DNA from: a bacterium
Lineage (GTDB): Bacteria > SZUA-182 > DTGQ01
Direction of reading: 5' to 3'
Assembly: GCA_040755755.1 (NCBI GenBank)
Contig: JBFLZW010000069.1
Span: 57,642-121,641, forward strand
Length of the DNA: 64,000 nucleotides
Shown piece after piece: positions 40,701 to 49,005 of this stretch. The position numbers were made by a program, and so were the translations under genes. Under the pieces are notes generated by a model, which worked only from the letters and a program-made list of their open reading frames with translations, was not told the DNA's origin and did not search any database. Position 1 is the first letter of the stretch; every line of letters begins with the position of its first letter.

Positions 40701-41146
40701 TGTTAATTGACCTGAACGGAGATTCAGCCTTCGATGGAATAAACGGCCGATGGGATGGAAATAAGAAGATTTGTAAAACCATTAAGCTCCTGCTGACCGG
40801 TGAACCCTATATCTGGACAAACCTTGAGACCAACCTCTGGCAGATAGGGGGTATAGTTACACCGTCTAACCCGTTGTATTTCGAGGTGTTCATTGGAGAC
40901 CGCAACTATAACATACCCTGTGGCGGGACCTCCTACAGCATCTCAACTGATAAAGGTATTCTGGCCGGATCAAAATCGTTCGTGTTTTCCGATACAAGCT
41001 CCACGGCTGGAGGACCCATCAAGGCGTATAGTTTCTCCTATGCCGATCCCAACAATGTCGCCCCGCCTGATACGGCTACGCTGAACATGAGCTTAAGCTG
41101 GCAGGGAATGACAAAATCCGAATCGTACACCATACCCATTGACTGA
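37718..41146 (+). CDS. Large Ig-like lipoprotein with two long internal repeats
   Basis: A 1,142-residue protein with a lipobox-like FLVTSC (Cys about 29) and then two bacterial Ig-like (Big/invasin-type) domains (residues about 50-250). The rest consists of two tandem units of about 442 and 449 residues (DNA 38471-39796 and 39797-41146), each starting DVGSIEFVSA and containing TFLVKN, ELFGPGGGEYLEE, LADRYGNVEVLEGTTVSFY, NPRDGLCTI and Ca-binding-like Asp/Asn-rich stretches (DRNANGQYDPNEPF, FIDMDDDN). The ATG follows GAGGAGA 25 bases after pilQ, so it is likely part of the pil operon. A surface adhesin or pilus-associated factor is plausible; that is inference. Confidence 0.82.
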   Translation: MAENIPAKSILTLVASMVLVINSFLVTSCSKTPSDDAPGKSEQNITPGGSADTTGMSAIRLSSENGNTVIGINSNLEIRVDLMTKSGQPVNGKTIINFELSDPTRGRITSPAIISEGSGTVNFISKDSEGIVTLTASNEKGDIKGTLDIQVSDVPPPATLDISADPPRISIRGTSHIIATVLDKNGNSVKDGTQVNFMVSKDAYGTVTESALTISGKASATFTAAETSGEVEITATSGSASETTQVTIASADVGSIEFVSAVPNIVGLKGAGQVEVSAVTFLVKNSQGTPVQDAQSVYIELFGPGGGEYLEEVGRETITVSTENGAARVNFHSGVIPGPVTLRATVTAAGGNKLSTSSGIISVGGGKPTESQFSLSASVLNLEGLAYDGIESKININLADRYGNVEVLEGTTVSFYTESGGISRSVAMNKTGSGSVTYRTQRPIPHKTLPEQSEIDFMDQLHSLFNIPMNYTDPNSPNPRDGLCTIIAVVDGEEEFTDRNANGQYDPNEPFIDSYSDIFIDMDDDNSIDEEFEDLVIDQNNNAVFDGENGRWDGNKKIYKAINLLITGEPSIHTDIHTQLSSVPNGIVTSKSSLVFHVFIGDRNFNIPIGGTSFSISTDKGKLSGTKSYIFGNTCSTAGGPIFSYVLSYENEKDPPSMAEVTMSLSWKGQTKSLSCAVPVGPASSGPVNIVSDDVGSIEFVSATPAAIGLKGLGQVEISTVTFLVKNNKGTFIQDPQDVSFELFGPGGGEYLEEGDPNINQGKTATVSSEGGMARVNVHSGIIPGTVTLKATVAMAGGTTLTAYSGTISIGGGKPSESHFSLSAVSPLTPPHPYVSGGPLNLPGLAFDNFISEIWVHLADRYGNVEVLEGTTVSFYSEAGGINRSAALDQSGSGVVTFRTQDPVPYKTLPKEYEITFMNRLNSLFGIPIDITDPESPNPRDGLCTIVAVVDGEEEFTDTNANGQFNPTEPFVDTYDDIFIDMDDDNIINTNFEDLLIDLNGDSAFDGINGRWDGNKKICKTIKLLLTGEPYIWTNLETNLWQIGGIVTPSNPLYFEVFIGDRNYNIPCGGTSYSISTDKGILAGSKSFVFSDTSSTAGGPIKAYSFSYADPNNVAPPDTATLNMSLSWQGMTKSESYTIPID

Positions 41147-41180
41147 GCAGAGGGTACAGTAAATACGCAGTCAGCATTGA

Positions 41181-41209
41181 GCGGGGCGGCCCCCAAAGGG
41201 CCGCCCCGC
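41181..41209 (+). terminator. GC-rich hairpin after pil operon
   Basis: GCGGGGCGGCCC (41181-41192) pairs perfectly with GGGCCGCCCCGC (41198-41209), loop CCAAA. It begins 34 bases after the stop of the Ig-like gene. No T tract follows. Confidence 0.65.
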
Positions 41210-41315
41210 GAATAGGCGGGGTTGCGTTCTGTGGACACTGATGGCTTGCAATTTGTTTGTCCATCTATAGAGTATAGAGTAAAATAGCGGTAATTTTATT
41301 TCCAAATTATTTTTC

Positions 41316-41476
41316 GTAACTACTCAGGTACAAAGGGGCAAAGGCAGAAAGTTACCTTTGCCTATTTGTGTCTATTTGCTGTTTAACTTCCCAGCTAAAT
41401 TGCCCAGCATGCATTGTATCTTCATTTCCCCTTGCTGCCTTTGTCTCTCTATATGCCTTTGTGCCTGAGTAATTAC
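41316..41476. repeat. MITE-like element with imperfect terminal inverted repeats
   Basis: The left end GTAACTACTCAGG (41316-41328) pairs with CCTGAGTAATTAC at the right end (41464-41476) with one mismatch. The inner flanks (ACAAAGGGGCAAAGGCAG and CTGCCTTTGTCTC) continue the symmetry. No ORF inside. Confidence 0.55.
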
Positions 41477-41794
41477 TATTTTTCTATCTTTCGATAGAGA
41501 TTAACGGCTCAACCATATTCATTGTCATTGTGCTCAATGGCTTGATAACTAATTGATTGTATGGTAAAAATTTATTATTTCCTATTTCTATGAATTTTAC
41601 CGTGGAAACGCCACTTTTGATAAAAATTATACTTTACTCAATAACATTTCCATCTTTGGGGGTGGCCAATAAGTAACTGGCCATGAATGTTTAGTTCCAT
41701 ATTTGGGGGGAAATGATAGATCATGATTCAACTTATAAATAAGATACCTGGGCTTAAAGAATTTGGTGTTAAGCGCGTTGAAGTCCTCAAAGAT
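41477..41794. other. Gene-free AT-rich stretch
   Basis: About 320 bases between two repeat elements, AT-rich, with no supported gene. Confidence 0.4.
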
Positions 41795-42162
41795 GAAATT
41801 GACTAGAAATGGCAACCGAAAATTGACCCAGTGTGGTAACGTAAAATTGACCCACCCTGGGGTTGGCCATAGGCGATGGGTGGGGGGCGTAGGGAGTCCG
41901 TAGGACGACCGGAGCCCCCCACCCATCGATGCCTGTGTCTTAAGGTTTCTTTAAATCTGTAACTCTCCCAACTGCACGTAATAATATGGGCCTTATGAGT
42001 GAGGCGGTCCAAGAGGGCTGTGGTCAGAATTGGATCACCAAAAACCTGGGTCCAGTCAGAAAACCCCAGATTGGTAGTGATAATGACTGATCCTCTCTCA
42101 TGCCGCTCCGCGAGAACCTGGAACAACAACTCAGCTCCCTGCCTGGAGAAGGGAATATAGCC
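41795..42162 (-). mobile_element. IS21-type remnant: C-terminal fragment of IstB-like ATPase
   Basis: On the minus strand the frame from 42162 to 41941 reads GYIPFSRQGAELLFQVLAER, then ERGSVIITTNLGFSDWTQVF and LTTALLDRLTHKAHII, ending with ESYRFKETL, the hallmark end of IstB, the AAA+ helper of IS21-family transposition. The N-terminal two thirds, including the Walker motifs, and any istA are missing. Beyond it, three direct copies of AAATTGAC(CCA) at 41795-41855 look like the multiple end repeats of such elements, and a perfect 15-base inverted repeat (41874-41888 with 41914-41928) lies between. This is a decayed insertion. Confidence 0.75.
41874..41928. repeat. Perfect 15-base inverted repeat
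   Basis: CGATGGGTGGGGGGC (41874-41888) and GCCCCCCACCCATCG (41914-41928) with a 25-base loop, next to the IstB fragment. Probably a hairpin of the insertion sequence end. Confidence 0.6.
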
Positions 42163-42463
42163 CGAATGGCACTTACATAAGAATTAGTAATTCTCCCGCA
42201 GAGACGCTGAGACGCAGAGGATATCATTGAAAAGTAAAAGTAAAACAAGTTCCTCCTTGTGCCTTTTTACTTTTTGCTTGCTTCCAGGCCGTTGACACAT
42301 CGATATATCCCGACTTTCATCAGGACCTTGCCGGATTGGTTGTTCTCTGCGTCTCTGATGTTAGACCATCTATCCCCCCATTTTTTACCCTCAAAAACCT
42401 TCTGGGGCTAGTGTTTTTAGAGGTTTTCGATGATCTAATGTATTGAAATCTTGAAGAAAGGAG

Positions 42464-42540
42464 TGGTGGCGGTGCAGGGATTTGAACCCCGGACACTGCG
42501 GATATGAGCCGCATGCTCTGACCAACTGAGCTACACCGCC
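42464..42540 (-). tRNA. tRNA-Met (anticodon CAT)
   Basis: A 77-base cloverleaf on the minus strand with CCA encoded (plus-strand TGG at 42464-42466). Acceptor GGCGGTG pairs with CACCGCC; D arm GCTC/GAGC; anticodon stem TGCGG/CCGCA around CTCATAT gives anticodon CAT; T arm around TTCAAAT with one G-U pair. Elongator methionine is most likely. An isoleucine tRNA with lysidine-modified CAT anticodon is the alternative and cannot be excluded by eye. Confidence 0.93.
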
Positions 42541-42645
42541 TGCCGATGTTCTACAGCATCCTTGTGTTCAGAATGCAGTAGCTTCCTTGGAAGGAACTTC
42601 TCTCCTGCTTCTTTGAATTAGCGCTGAAAATGCAAAAACATCTTA

Positions 42646-42674
42646 ATAATACAGAGATTTCGATTTCTTGTCAA
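42646..42674 (-). promoter_or_regulatory. Sigma-70 promoter for tRNA-Met
   Basis: On the minus strand TTGACA (42674-42669), 17-base spacer, TATTAT (42651-42646), about 105 bases upstream of the mature tRNA 5' end. Both hexamers are near consensus, as usual for stable RNA genes. Confidence 0.7.
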
Positions 42675-42893
42675 GTAAATTGCCTCAGGGTCAGGTAAAT
42701 TGTCCAAAAATATTCCCCTGTCCGGAGAGAGTCGGCAATCCGGCAAAAAACTTTACCCGCTGATCAACTGTTGATTTTTGCTGGTTGAAGCGATATTATG
42801 AGAACTTTCGATACATCAAACATCGTATGCTCATAATCAATTTAGCTTTTTTCCCCTCTGATCTCTCAGTTGATCTCAGGGAGAGGGTAAAAA

Positions 42894-44204
42894 ATGACGA
42901 AGTATTATAAAATTCGGGGTGCCAGGCCGCTTTCTGGCAGCATAAGAGTAGGTGGAGCCAAAAATACTTTACCCAAGAGCATTGTTGCCTCCCTGCTGAC
43001 CGATGAGCCATGTGTACTTTCTAATGTATCAAACATCGGAGATGTGACCGTAACCCTGGACATGTGCAGATCCATCGGTACTGAATTTGAATGGCTAAAT
43101 CATTCAACAATCAGAATCTCGACTCCACGGGTTACTTCTCCCGCCATCAATTCAGGATTTTCCGGCATCAACCGGATTCCCATCCTCATGCTGGGTCCCC
43201 TGCTCCATCGGGTTGGCATAGCTGAGATTCCTCTTCTTGGCGGCTGCAAGATAGGTCCTCGCCCGATTGACTTTCATATTGATGCCTTACGGGCCCTCGG
43301 TGCTCAGGTTGACCTGGTTGAGGGAGTATACCGGGCTGAAGCCTCCAAACTGCACGGTACTACCATTTCGCTTCCCTATCCGAGTGTCGGAGCAACAGAA
43401 ACAATCCTCCTGTCAGCGAGCCTGGCTGAGGGCACTACAGTAATCAGGAATGCAGCCATAGAGCCGGAGGTAATTGACCTGATAGCGGTTTTGCAGAAAA
43501 TGGGAGCGATCATAGCCGTAGATGTAGACCGAACCATCATTATTGATGGAGTAAAACGGCTGCGCAGTTTCAAACACCATGCCCTGACCGACAGGATAGA
43601 GGTAGCTTCCTGGGCCTGTGCGGCTATTGCCACCGGGGGTGATGTAGTCGTGGAGAACTCGGACCAGCTTGGGATGATGGCCTTTCTCAATATCATCCGC
43701 AAGATTGGAGCTGAATATGAGGTTCTGGAAAACGGCATTCGTTTCTTTTCCGGGGGAAACCGTCTGCATCCTACCTTTCTTGAGACCGATGTCCACCCGG
43801 GATTTATGACCGATTGGCAGCAGCCTTTCGTTATCCTGATGACTCAGGCGGAAGGGTTATCGGTTTTACATGAGACCGTGTATGAGAACCGGTTCGGCTA
43901 CACCAATGAATTGAGGCGGATGGGGGCAGAAATCCAGGTTTATCAGCAATGTCTGGGAGGAAAGCCCTGCCGGTTCTTGCACCGCAATTATCCTCACAGT
44001 TGTGTGATTAAAGGCCGGACACCTTTACAGGGAATAGAAATGACCATTCCTGATCTGCGGGCAGGATTTTCTTATATCATTGCAGCTCTGGTCGCTTCCG
44101 GAGAATCGGTCATTAAGGGTGTAAACTACATCGAACGGGGATATGATTCCATCCCTGAAAAGGCCAGGTCCCTGGGTGCTGATTTTGAAGTAGTCGAGGA
44201 CTGA
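42894..44204 (+). CDS. murA: UDP-N-acetylglucosamine 1-carboxyvinyltransferase
   Basis: A 436-residue enolpyruvyl transferase of the MurA family, which adds enolpyruvate from PEP to UDP-GlcNAc in the first step of peptidoglycan synthesis. Key points: GGAKNTLPKSI (Lys-Asn pair of the active site), LLGGCKIGPRPIDFHIDAL with the catalytic Cys that fosfomycin targets (about residue 117), and GFMTDWQQPF. Length and domain order match the family. It differs from common MurA in several loop sequences, so a second-type MurA is possible. GGAGAGGG precedes the ATG. Confidence 0.93.
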   Translation: MTKYYKIRGARPLSGSIRVGGAKNTLPKSIVASLLTDEPCVLSNVSNIGDVTVTLDMCRSIGTEFEWLNHSTIRISTPRVTSPAINSGFSGINRIPILMLGPLLHRVGIAEIPLLGGCKIGPRPIDFHIDALRALGAQVDLVEGVYRAEASKLHGTTISLPYPSVGATETILLSASLAEGTTVIRNAAIEPEVIDLIAVLQKMGAIIAVDVDRTIIIDGVKRLRSFKHHALTDRIEVASWACAAIATGGDVVVENSDQLGMMAFLNIIRKIGAEYEVLENGIRFFSGGNRLHPTFLETDVHPGFMTDWQQPFVILMTQAEGLSVLHETVYENRFGYTNELRRMGAEIQVYQQCLGGKPCRFLHRNYPHSCVIKGRTPLQGIEMTIPDLRAGFSYIIAALVASGESVIKGVNYIERGYDSIPEKARSLGADFEVVED

Positions 44205-44261
44205 TAGCTTTTTCACTTTTAGAAGAAATCATCTGCAGTGCTTTTCATGGGAACAAAAGCG

Positions 44262-44876
44262 ATGGATAATACATTTTTGTATAAAGAGTACGAATTGAGC
44301 TTTGAGCAGTTGCGTTTCTATGATAACCGTCAGATGGACCTCCTCAAGTATCTGTTTACCCTCACCTCATCAGTCGCCACAGCCCAATTTGCAATTTACG
44401 AGTTCCTGAAGTCCCCTACAAAAGGGTTTTTCCTGTGCCAGACATTTCTCTCTTCAGTGGTCTTCATTGCTTCCATGTTGCTGTACCTGTCAATGATCCA
44501 AAACAGGCTCTATTTTGTTTTTACCGCACGGCAACTGAATGCGCTTCGAAAGTTTTTTCTGGAAACCGAAGCAACAGATTTCAAAAGCAATGAGCTCTAC
44601 ACTTCGGTTGACTTTCCTGCAATCAGCCCATCCAGCGTACATACATTTCAACTGCTTGGCGCATCCTTCCTGTCAGCCCTTTTCGGTGCGATTTCCGTAT
44701 ATTCCCTCTCCCAGGCACTGCAGCAGTATCCCTGCTGGTGGTTAATTGCCGGATCGTTTGTACTCATATCCGGAGCAGAGATTGCCAGTGGCGTCACCTA
44801 TCTTGTTTGCGTCGGCAGCAAACCAGCCGATATCGCTGTTCATGGTAGTATGATCCGTCCGCAAGGCTCCGGATGA
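44262..44876 (+). CDS. Membrane protein of unknown function (four helices)
   Basis: A protein of about 204 residues with two pairs of predicted membrane helices (about residues 30-50, 58-80, 135-157 and 163-188) separated by a soluble loop of about 55 residues that contains RQLNALRKFFLETEATDF. A charged N-terminal stretch (YKEYELSFEQLRFYDNRQMD) precedes the first helix. The start is uncertain: ATG 44262 (GGGA upstream), ATG 44247 or GTG 44238. It follows murA by 57 bases. The architecture, helix hairpins with a cytoplasmic helical region, resembles small membrane effectors or sensors, but no family is recognised. Confidence 0.65.
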   Translation: MDNTFLYKEYELSFEQLRFYDNRQMDLLKYLFTLTSSVATAQFAIYEFLKSPTKGFFLCQTFLSSVVFIASMLLYLSMIQNRLYFVFTARQLNALRKFFLETEATDFKSNELYTSVDFPAISPSSVHTFQLLGASFLSALFGAISVYSLSQALQQYPCWWLIAGSFVLISGAEIASGVTYLVCVGSKPADIAVHGSMIRPQGSG

Positions 44877-44896
44877 TTGCTTCCCCCGGAAAAATA

Positions 44897-46255
44897 TTAA
44901 TTTTTCAGGCTGCTTATCGGTGCCGGGATCCTGCCCCCTCGCCTGATAAATTCGCTGCTTGAAAATTTATTGAGCTCCATAACAGGTGCCTTTCCCAATA
45001 AGCCTCCAAATTCCGCAACTTCTCCAACCCCTTTCCCCCAGACAGGGATAATCCGAACCGCCGTGGTTTTATTGTTTATGACCCCGATGGCCGCTTCATC
45101 AGCAATAATTGCCGAGATAGTTTCAGCGCTGGTATCCCCGGGAATGGCAATCATATCAAGCCCAACCGAGCAGACACAGGTCATTGCCTCGAGTTTTTCC
45201 ATGCAGAGCGAACCTTTGAAAACCGCATCGATCATCCCTTCATCCTCACTGACCGGGATAAAAGCCCCGCTTAATCCCCCCACATGAGATGAAGCCATAG
45301 TGCCGCCTTTTTTGACCGCATCATTCAAAAGTGCCAGAGCGGCAGTCGATCCTGGAGCCCCAAAGCTTTCAAGCCCCATCTCCTCGAGTATCCTGGCAAC
45401 GCTGTCACCGATGGCCGGTGTTGGAGCAAGTGAAACATCGACAATGCCGAAAGGCACATGGAGTCTTTTTGATGCTTCCATGGCCACCAGTTGTCCAAGC
45501 CTGGTTATTTTAAAAGCGGTTCTTTTTATCGTCTCGGCTACGGTATCGAAGTTTGCACCTTTTACCTTTTCAAGCGCAGATTTAACTGCACCAGGGCCGC
45601 TTATTCCAATATTTATCGAACATTCGGGTTCTCCAAGTCCGTGGAATGCACCGGCCATAAAAGGATTGTCTTCCACCGCATTGGTGAATACCACAAGCTT
45701 GGCGCATCCAATGCTGTCTTTATCCCGGGTGAGGTAGGCGGTCTCTTTGATAATCTCACCCATGTGTCTGACCGAATCCATATTGATACCGGATTTTGTA
45801 GTAGCCAGATTTACGGATGAGCAGACCCTTTCAGTAGCCGCAAGGGCCTCCGGTATCGAGGCAATAAGCTTTATGTCGCCCTTGGTACATCCTTTATGTA
45901 CCAGGGCGGTAAACCCGCCGATAAAATTTACCCCAACGGTTTGTGCAGCCTGATCAATAACCTGAGCGAAGGCCACATAATTCTCATCATCCGATGGCTC
46001 GGCAACTATGGAAATCGGTGTGACGGCAATCCTCTTATTAATTATCGGAATGCCATACTCAAGGGATATATCGTTGCTGACGCGAACAAGATTCTTTGCG
46101 CAATAGGTAATCTTATCGTAGATCTTCCTCCTGGCAACAGCTCCATCAGAATCAGCACAATCCTTGAGAGATATACCCATGGTGATGGTTCTGATATCAA
46201 GCTTCTCCGATTCAATCATCCGAATTGTTTCTACTATTTCACTTTGATTTATCAT
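44897..46255 (-). CDS. UPF0210 (DUF711) family protein
   Basis: A 452-residue protein of the UPF0210/PFL family, of unknown biochemical role. Conserved stretches: [56 protein letters not shown] ([19 protein letters not shown]), [17 protein letters not shown] and [16 protein letters not shown]. Members are glycyl-radical-enzyme-like in fold by report and almost always lie next to a UPF0237 ACT-domain gene, as here (123 bases upstream). It is the last gene of a minus-strand series. Confidence 0.92.
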   Translation of the reverse strand: MINQSEIVETIRMIESEKLDIRTITMGISLKDCADSDGAVARRKIYDKITYCAKNLVRVSNDISLEYGIPIINKRIAVTPISIVAEPSDDENYVAFAQVIDQAAQTVGVNFIGGFTALVHKGCTKGDIKLIASIPEALAATERVCSSVNLATTKSGINMDSVRHMGEIIKETAYLTRDKDSIGCAKLVVFTNAVEDNPFMAGAFHGLGEPECSINIGISGPGAVKSALEKVKGANFDTVAETIKRTAFKITRLGQLVAMEASKRLHVPFGIVDVSLAPTPAIGDSVARILEEMGLESFGAPGSTAALALLNDAVKKGGTMASSHVGGLSGAFIPVSEDEGMIDAVFKGSLCMEKLEAMTCVCSVGLDMIAIPGDTSAETISAIIADEAAIGVINNKTTAVRIIPVWGKGVGEVAEFGGLLGKAPVMELNKFSSSEFIRRGGRIPAPISSLKN

Positions 46256-46378
46256 TTTTGCACCTGAATCCGCTTTCTTACTCCCTCGCCCTCTGAAGGG
46301 GAGAGGGAAAGGAGTGAGGGGTTTTATTAGTGAGGAGTTCTTATAGTAACGCGGGAAGGAAGAATTGTATGAAACATT

Positions 46379-46648
46379 CTATATTTGGTGCATAGCCTTA
46401 AACACCTCTTCCCGCTGTATCTTGATCTGTAATCCTATTGTTTTTCCTTTTTCTTCCAATATGCTATGGAGCTCGGAAAAAGAGATTTTCATATTTGAAA
46501 GATCAACCAGCATAATCATGGTGAAGTAATCCTGAAGTATTGTCTGGCTGATATCCAGGATATTTACCATATTGTCCGCCAGAACTGTGCTTACCTGGGC
46601 AATAATTCCTGTTTTGTCCTTACCTATTACGGTAACAATTGCTTTCAT
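46379..46648 (-). CDS. ACT-domain protein, UPF0237 family
   Basis: An 89-residue single ACT domain (MKAIVTVIGKDKTGIIAQVS, then NILDISQTILQDYFTMIMLVD). It probably binds a small ligand such as an amino acid and regulates the UPF0210 partner encoded just downstream; the pair is conserved in many bacteria. Length is exactly typical. Confidence 0.93.
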   Translation of the reverse strand: MKAIVTVIGKDKTGIIAQVSTVLADNMVNILDISQTILQDYFTMIMLVDLSNMKISFSELHSILEEKGKTIGLQIKIQREEVFKAMHQI

Positions 46649-46765
46649 GCCGTGTTCTCCCTGTCATTTAATTATCCTTTTGGATGGATTTTGGGGGCCG
46701 TAGCGCTAGATGAGCCGCAGTGGGTGATCATTGGCCGCGGACTTATTATATCGAGTGACTAGAGC

Positions 46766-47296
46766 TTAACTCAATTCGTAACGATTCTTTATCCGGGAGA
46801 GGATTACCTTGATAACATCTTCATGCCCCATCTCTGTACAGTCAATCGTACTGTCTGCATATTGCTGATAGAGCGGCATTCTCTCATTATAGAGTTCGAT
46901 GAGTGTCTGGGTAGATTTTTTGACAACACCACGCGTTAAAATATTGGTCAGCCTTTTTTCCAAAAGGTGAACAGGCAGATGAAGGTGTAAGACCATCCCC
47001 TGTGACTTGAGATGTGCCATTGCAAGGGCACTATAGACAACACTTCCACCTGTGGCAATGACAGATCCCCTTTTGGTTATAGAGATTATATACCGCTCTT
47101 CAAGCTCACAAAATTTTTCCAAACCTTCTCTGTCAATAATCTCTTGAAGGGTTCTTCCTTCTTCTACCTGGATGTAGACATCCGTGTCGAGAAAATCTCG
47201 CGACAGTACCTTTGCCAGAATAACACCGATTGTGCTTTTACCAACTCCCGGCATCCCGATGAGAACTATATTGTGATCTTTTTGGAAGTTGACCAT
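46766..47296 (-). CDS. aroK: Shikimate kinase family protein
   Basis: A 176-residue P-loop kinase: NIVLIGMPGVGKSTIGVILA (Walker A), DFLDTDVYIQ (substrate Asp motif), a VIATGGSVVYS strand like the GGG substrate loop, and RGVVKKSTQTLIELYNERMPLY in the lid region. Shikimate kinase phosphorylates shikimate in aromatic amino-acid synthesis. The lid differs from E. coli AroK, so it belongs to a divergent branch; another small-molecule kinase is possible. The ATG at 47296 has GGGAGGGAG upstream and is preferred to a longer frame that overlaps the M16 gene. Confidence 0.8.
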   Translation of the reverse strand: MVNFQKDHNIVLIGMPGVGKSTIGVILAKVLSRDFLDTDVYIQVEEGRTLQEIIDREGLEKFCELEERYIISITKRGSVIATGGSVVYSALAMAHLKSQGMVLHLHLPVHLLEKRLTNILTRGVVKKSTQTLIELYNERMPLYQQYADSTIDCTEMGHEDVIKVILSRIKNRYELS

Positions 47297-47312
47297 GTAT
47301 TTCTCCCTCCCC

Positions 47313-48611
47313 TCACGGCGAAAATTCCCTCGCCAGGGCGTTGACCCGCATTTCTTCCTCTTGCGCATACTGGCCGACAACGACGATATTCAGCCCTGAA
47401 TTGACAAAGTATTCCCGGCATACCCGCCGTATCTGCTCCCGCGTTACCTGTTCAATCTTTTTCCGCTCCGATTCCAGAGACTCACCCTGGCGGTAGAGCT
47501 CGTTCCAGCCGAACCGGTCCGCCATCTTGGCCACATTGTCCAGCGAAAAGTCAAATTCAAGGATATAACGGCGCTTGGCCCGCAAAAATTCTTCCTGGGA
47601 AACCATTGTGGTGGCAGTTTTGCGGACCTCGCGGAGTACCTCCTGCACGACCCGGGAAATTTTTTCCGGAGCTACGGAAAAATCGATATCAAAGGTGCCC
47701 GTGTCATGAAAGGAGGAAACACCGGCGGAAATATCGTAGACCAGCCCCTGCCGCTCACGGATGTTCCACTGGAGGCGGGAGGAATTGCCGTAGTCCATGA
47801 TTCTCTGGAGAAGCAGTATGGCGTAGTAATCCGGCGAGTTATACGATACGGCCCGAAAGCATACCTGAACATTGGCCTGGCTGCCGGAATTATTCTTGAA
47901 CAGAACCTGGGCAGCTTTCTGACAGGACGGTTGAGGGGGAATCTGGACTTCCCGTCCTTTCGGAAGCTCGGAAAAATGCTTACCGGCACAGGTTAGAACC
48001 TGCTCGTGTTTGATTTTTCCGGCAACACAAAGGACCATGTTCGAGGCTGTATAATGGGTTTCAAAATATGTCCGGACTTCCTCTTCGGTAAAGCCGAGAA
48101 CATTCTCTTTGGTGCCAAGGGTCGGGAACCCCAGACTGCCTTCCGGCCAGAGCAGCCTGGAGGAGAGGTTATCGATGTCGATATCCTCTCCCTTTTCATT
48201 GGTTTCATTCAGGATTTCTTCCAGGATGATTTGCTTTTCCGTCTCCATGTCGGCAAACCTGGGGGAGATAAACAGCTCGGAAAACAGCGCCATGCCCCTG
48301 GCGAAATAGCGGGGATGCAGGCTCAGCCAGTAGCAGGTGTCTTCAACCCCGGTTACGGCGTTGATATCTCCGCCCAGAGATTCAAAGCGCTTGTGCAACT
48401 GGTAGGAACTGGGCATATTCCTGGTGCCCCGAAACAGCATATGTTCGAGGAAGTGAGAGATACCGTTATTGCCTGCAGTTTCAAACCGTGTGCCTGCTCT
48501 GACATACAGACTGATTTCCACGGAATGAAGGTGGGGCATCTCCACGGTAATAACCCGAAGGCCGTTATTCAATACTGACTTGGTGCAGGTAAGCGAGAGG
48601 TTTTCCTTCAA
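47313..48611 (-). CDS. M16-family zinc peptidase
   Basis: A 432-residue processing-peptidase-like enzyme. The inverted zinc motif is ISHFLEHMLFRG (HxxEH, about residues 53-57) with the distal Glu about 75 residues later (EEILNETNEKGEDIDID). The second, inactive domain spans the C-terminal half (GNSSRLQWNIRERQGLVYDI is the typical R-Y region). A TTG start at 48611 is inferred from the alignment of the N-terminus (KSVLNNGLRVITVEMPHLHS) with a GAAGG upstream. It lies between hisI and aroK in one transcript. Confidence 0.9.
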   Translation of the reverse strand: MKENLSLTCTKSVLNNGLRVITVEMPHLHSVEISLYVRAGTRFETAGNNGISHFLEHMLFRGTRNMPSSYQLHKRFESLGGDINAVTGVEDTCYWLSLHPRYFARGMALFSELFISPRFADMETEKQIILEEILNETNEKGEDIDIDNLSSRLLWPEGSLGFPTLGTKENVLGFTEEEVRTYFETHYTASNMVLCVAGKIKHEQVLTCAGKHFSELPKGREVQIPPQPSCQKAAQVLFKNNSGSQANVQVCFRAVSYNSPDYYAILLLQRIMDYGNSSRLQWNIRERQGLVYDISAGVSSFHDTGTFDIDFSVAPEKISRVVQEVLREVRKTATTMVSQEEFLRAKRRYILEFDFSLDNVAKMADRFGWNELYRQGESLESERKKIEQVTREQIRRVCREYFVNSGLNIVVVGQYAQEEEMRVNALAREFSP

Positions 48612-48642
48612 AGAGATTGACCTTCAACACCCGAGCGGTGAG

Positions 48643-49005
48643 CTACAATTTTTGCGAAACAATCCTGGGCTCCCGATCGTCTCCCTGATACTGGCGGTAA
48701 AAGCAGGTCCGGTATCCGGTGTGGCAGGCCGGACCGTTCTGTCTGACTTTTATCAGCAGGGTATCCGCATCACAATCATACAGGATTTCCTGAACTTCCT
48801 GAATATGTCCGGAGGTTTCTCCCTTTTTCCACAGACAATTCCTCGACCGGCTCCAAAAGTGAGTAATGCCGGTTTCAATCGTCAACTGTAGCGATTCGGC
48901 ATTCATATAGGCAAGCATCAGGATTTCCTTGTCGTTGACATCCTGAATAATTGCCGGAATCAGTCCATCCGGGCCAAACTTTAACTCCTTAACTAAATTC
49001 GTCAT
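48643..49005 (-). CDS. hisI: Phosphoribosyl-AMP cyclohydrolase
   Basis: A 120-residue HisI that opens the adenine ring of phosphoribosyl-AMP in histidine synthesis. Motifs: [41 protein letters not shown], the metal site DCDADTLLI and [11 protein letters not shown]. It is the monofunctional form, without HisE. No other his gene is close. Its start overlaps the end of the response-regulator gene by 17 bases. Confidence 0.95.
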   Translation of the reverse strand: MTNLVKELKFGPDGLIPAIIQDVNDKEILMLAYMNAESLQLTIETGITHFWSRSRNCLWKKGETSGHIQEVQEILYDCDADTLLIKVRQNGPACHTGYRTCFYRQYQGDDREPRIVSQKL

